DNA of 17,791 bases, from NCBI GenBank assembly GCA_002085465.1, contig NBML01000026.1:1-17791 (forward strand). The letters are read 5' to 3'. The notes beneath the pieces were generated by a model that saw nothing but the letters and a program-made list of their open reading frames with translations, made no database searches and was not told the origin of the DNA. This document shows positions 15,888-17,791 of this stretch, in pieces (position 1 is the stretch's first letter; the number at the start of each line of letters is the position of its first letter). The position numbers and the translations under genes are program-made. The stretch comes from Desulfobacteraceae bacterium 4572_89 (GTDB lineage Bacteria; Desulfobacterota; Desulfobacteria; Desulfobacterales; Desulfobacteraceae).

Positions 15888-17281
15888 GTGAGTACCAGCA
15901 GCAGGGAAACAATAAATACAGAGGCAGAGAGTAAAGACAAACAGGAGGCCCTGGCAGCCATGACCAGGTGTATTCCCATCCTGGAAAATATTGCAGACCA
16001 ATCCGAACTTCTGGCCCTTTTGTCGGAAAATCAGCGCATTGCCTTGATCACGGCTGCCGGGAAAATATCCAGGCCAAACAAAAAAGAGATTAAAAAGCGG
16101 AACAAGGACAGAAAAAAGCAAAAACGCCTGGCCATTGTGGAAAAAGAGCGGCGCTTGAGGGCGGATACAGGTATTCGTAGGGCCAGGGAGGATGACGTGT
16201 TTACAGCTCCCCAGCAAATTTGCGGTCCGGATGTTGATATGGGAATTGAAGATAAAACCAGGACATTGGAAACACCCCGCAACTGCTATGTGTGCAAAAC
16301 CGAGTTTGTAAAACTTCATCATTTTTATGACACCATGTGCCCGGAATGTGCAGAATTTAATTATCAGAAACGGTTCCAGACAGCTTCTTTCATACTCCCA
16401 GTGTTGAGCTTTTCTGCGATTATATCAGGGAGACTTACCAGCGCCTGGATATTCTCATCAATAATGCTGCCCAGACTGTTCGGCGGCCGCCAGGATTCTA
16501 TGCCCATTTAATGGAAAATGAAAACAGAGATGCGGCAGATCTGCCAGAAGATGCCCAGGCCCTTTTAGGCCAGTACCAGGCCTGTATTTCCCAGCTGGAA
16601 TACGGGCAGACAAAAGGTCTGGGCCAGGAAAAAGCTTTGCCTGTGTCCTGGAATGGCACAGCACCCGGCGTGGGGCTGCGCATGTCTGCTCAATTGTCCC
16701 AGGTTCCCTATTCCTATGATAATTCCCTGGATGTTCCCCAGGTCTTTCCTGCGCAAAAATTGGATGCTGATCTGCAGCAGGTTGATCTTCGCAGGACCAA
16801 TTCCTGGAGATTACGCCTGGGGGAGATCCAGACCTCGGAAATGCTGGAGATTCAGCTGGTTAATTCCGTGGCCCCCTTTGTCCTGTGCAACAGGCTGGCA
16901 GATCTGATGAAAAAGGATTTTACCGGGCAAAAACACATGGTTAATGTCTCTGCCATGGAGGGTAAATTTCTGAGGTTTAAAAAAGGCAGCCGCCATCCCC
17001 ACACCAATATGGCCAAGGCAGCCCTGAACATGCTTACCCATACTGCTGCCAGTGATCTGGCCAAATACGGGATTTTCATGAATGCCGTGGACACGGGCTG
17101 GGTAACAGATGAAGATCCTGCAATCCTGGCCAGGCTCAAACAGGACCGTCACGATTTCCAGCCACCCCTGGATATTGTGGACGGAGCCGCAAGGATCTGC
17201 GATCCGTTTTTCCATGGCATACTTACTGGAAAACACTGGTGCGGTAAATTTTTAAAGGATTATTTTCCCATTGACTGGTAA
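15888..17281 (+). pseudogene. zinc-ribbon/SDR fusion oxidoreductase, NAD(P)-binding start deleted
   Basis: Gene for a long SDR-family protein, broken by a deletion plus frameshift at about 16383-16391. The first frame (GTG at 15888, AAGGATA upstream) gives a charged, partly coiled N-terminal region and a zinc-ribbon-like segment with C133, C136, C151 and C154 (CYVC, CPEC), ending NYQKRFQTA. The SDR part resumes in another frame with [17 protein letters not shown], then [45 protein letters not shown] and [12 protein letters not shown]. About 60-70 residues that should carry the GxxxGxG nucleotide loop are missing. At the usual YxxxK site the Tyr position reads Thr (TNMAK), which may be typical of this subfamily. 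An ATG at 16511 opens the rest but would give a protein without NAD(P) binding. Its substrate is unknown. Confidence 0.8.
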
Positions 17282-17289
17282 AAACCTGT

Positions 17290-17791
17290 TTATTGATAAT
17301 GAATCCGTTTTTCCACCACAATAAACTGAAAAATGGTGATAATTGCAAGAATAAGAACCAGGACTACTGTGAGTGTGGCCGCGTAACTCGTATCCCAGAA
17401 ACTAAAGGCATTTTCAGTTTGAAGGAATTAACAACGGCATTGACAGTTACAAACAAAGTGGTGGGCATGAGCAATGGAAAGGTTACCCGCCTGAAATAGT
17501 ACCATTTTCCGGAACCTTCCACCAGTCCTGCTTCCTTAAGTTCAGGAGAAAGCTGCTGTAGGGCTGCAAGATAAAATACCATGAAAAATCCGGATTCCTT
17601 CCAGATCACCATGACAATGAGGCAGTAAAGGGCTGTGTCTGGATTGCCCAGCCAATTATGGCTGTCTCCTCCAAAAACAGAAAATATCTGATCAAAGAGA
17701 CCGTATTCCGGAGTGTAGAAGAAAAGCCAGATATTGGCAACAGCGATCATGGGCAGAACAGTGGGGGTAAAAAAAGACATGCGAACCAGGG
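17290..17791 (-). pseudogene. UgpA/MalF-type ABC transporter permease, frameshifted, 5' end outside window
   Basis: C-terminal half of a sugar or glycerol-3-phosphate-type ABC permease, entering from the right edge. Visible family blocks are FFTPTVLPMIAVANIWLFFY, the EAA loop that contacts the ATPase (EAGLVEGSGKWYYFRRVTFPLL), and the start of the next helix (TLFVTVNAVVNSF). That frame then hits a stop at 17364. A second frame carries the family end: ENAFSFWDTSYAATLTVVLV, a last membrane helix, and VVEKRIHYQ with TAA at 17290-17292. The segment that normally holds the conserved TxGGPxxxT region, roughly 25 residues, is missing between them (junction about 17400-17425). It converges with the SDR gene, 8 bases apart. 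Transport function is probably lost. Confidence 0.82.

Noticed and set aside
16511..17281. Stand-alone SDR gene starting at ATG 16511
   Set aside because: Conserved SDR sequence continues upstream in the same frame to about 16388 (including LINNAA), and no ribosome site precedes 16511.

Overview
The window (about 40% GC by eye) most likely comes from a sulfate-reducing or acetogen-like member of the Desulfobacterota, probably Desulfobacterales. Three things point there: the order ispE, tRNA-Gln, prs, rplY (CTC type), pth; a CarD/CdnL regulator; and a Wood-Ljungdahl block (folD, fhs, CODH/ACS delta subunit, CODH) beside a one-chain ADP-forming acyl-CoA synthetase. The taxonomy is inferred from protein families and gene order only.

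Region 1 (1-5123, all minus strand) is housekeeping and intact. In transcription order it holds a DUF1844 protein, ispE, tRNA-Gln(TTG), prs, rplY, pth, carD, a terminator, and an RluD-type pseudouridine synthase cut by the window edge. Region 2 (5152-13572) is C1 and acetyl-CoA metabolism. On the minus strand lie the ADP-forming acyl-CoA synthetase, folD and fhs. Across an AT-rich 650 bp divergent intergenic region, a delta subunit of the CODH/ACS complex (cdhD/acsD) with a long Lys/Ala/Glu-rich tail lies on the plus strand. It is followed by a CODH gene (cooS) that kept its two ends but lost its middle. Read in the oxidative direction, these enzymes would split acetyl-CoA into CO2 and a methyl group carried on folate; read in reverse, they would fix CO2.

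Region 3 (13573-17791) is accessory and looks decayed. It has remnants of a DUF1641 gene and a sulfide:quinone-reductase-like flavoprotein, both downstream of an apparently intact polytopic 4Fe-4S membrane protein that has a consensus FNR-type box upstream. Beyond it are a zinc-ribbon/SDR fusion that lost its nucleotide-binding start and a frameshifted UgpA/MalF-type ABC permease cut by the window edge.

The main result is the contrast between the two parts. Every gene from 1 to 12650 looks full length. Five genes after 12765 (cooS, SQR-like, DUF1641, SDR, permease) show internal or terminal deletions, and three of the junctions also shift the frame. The cooS junction lies in a 10-base string that would plausibly have been present at both ends of the lost segment. 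A small structured repeat, with conserved box TAGTATGGGAATTTGCATTT, occurs at three intergenic sites that bound these blocks.
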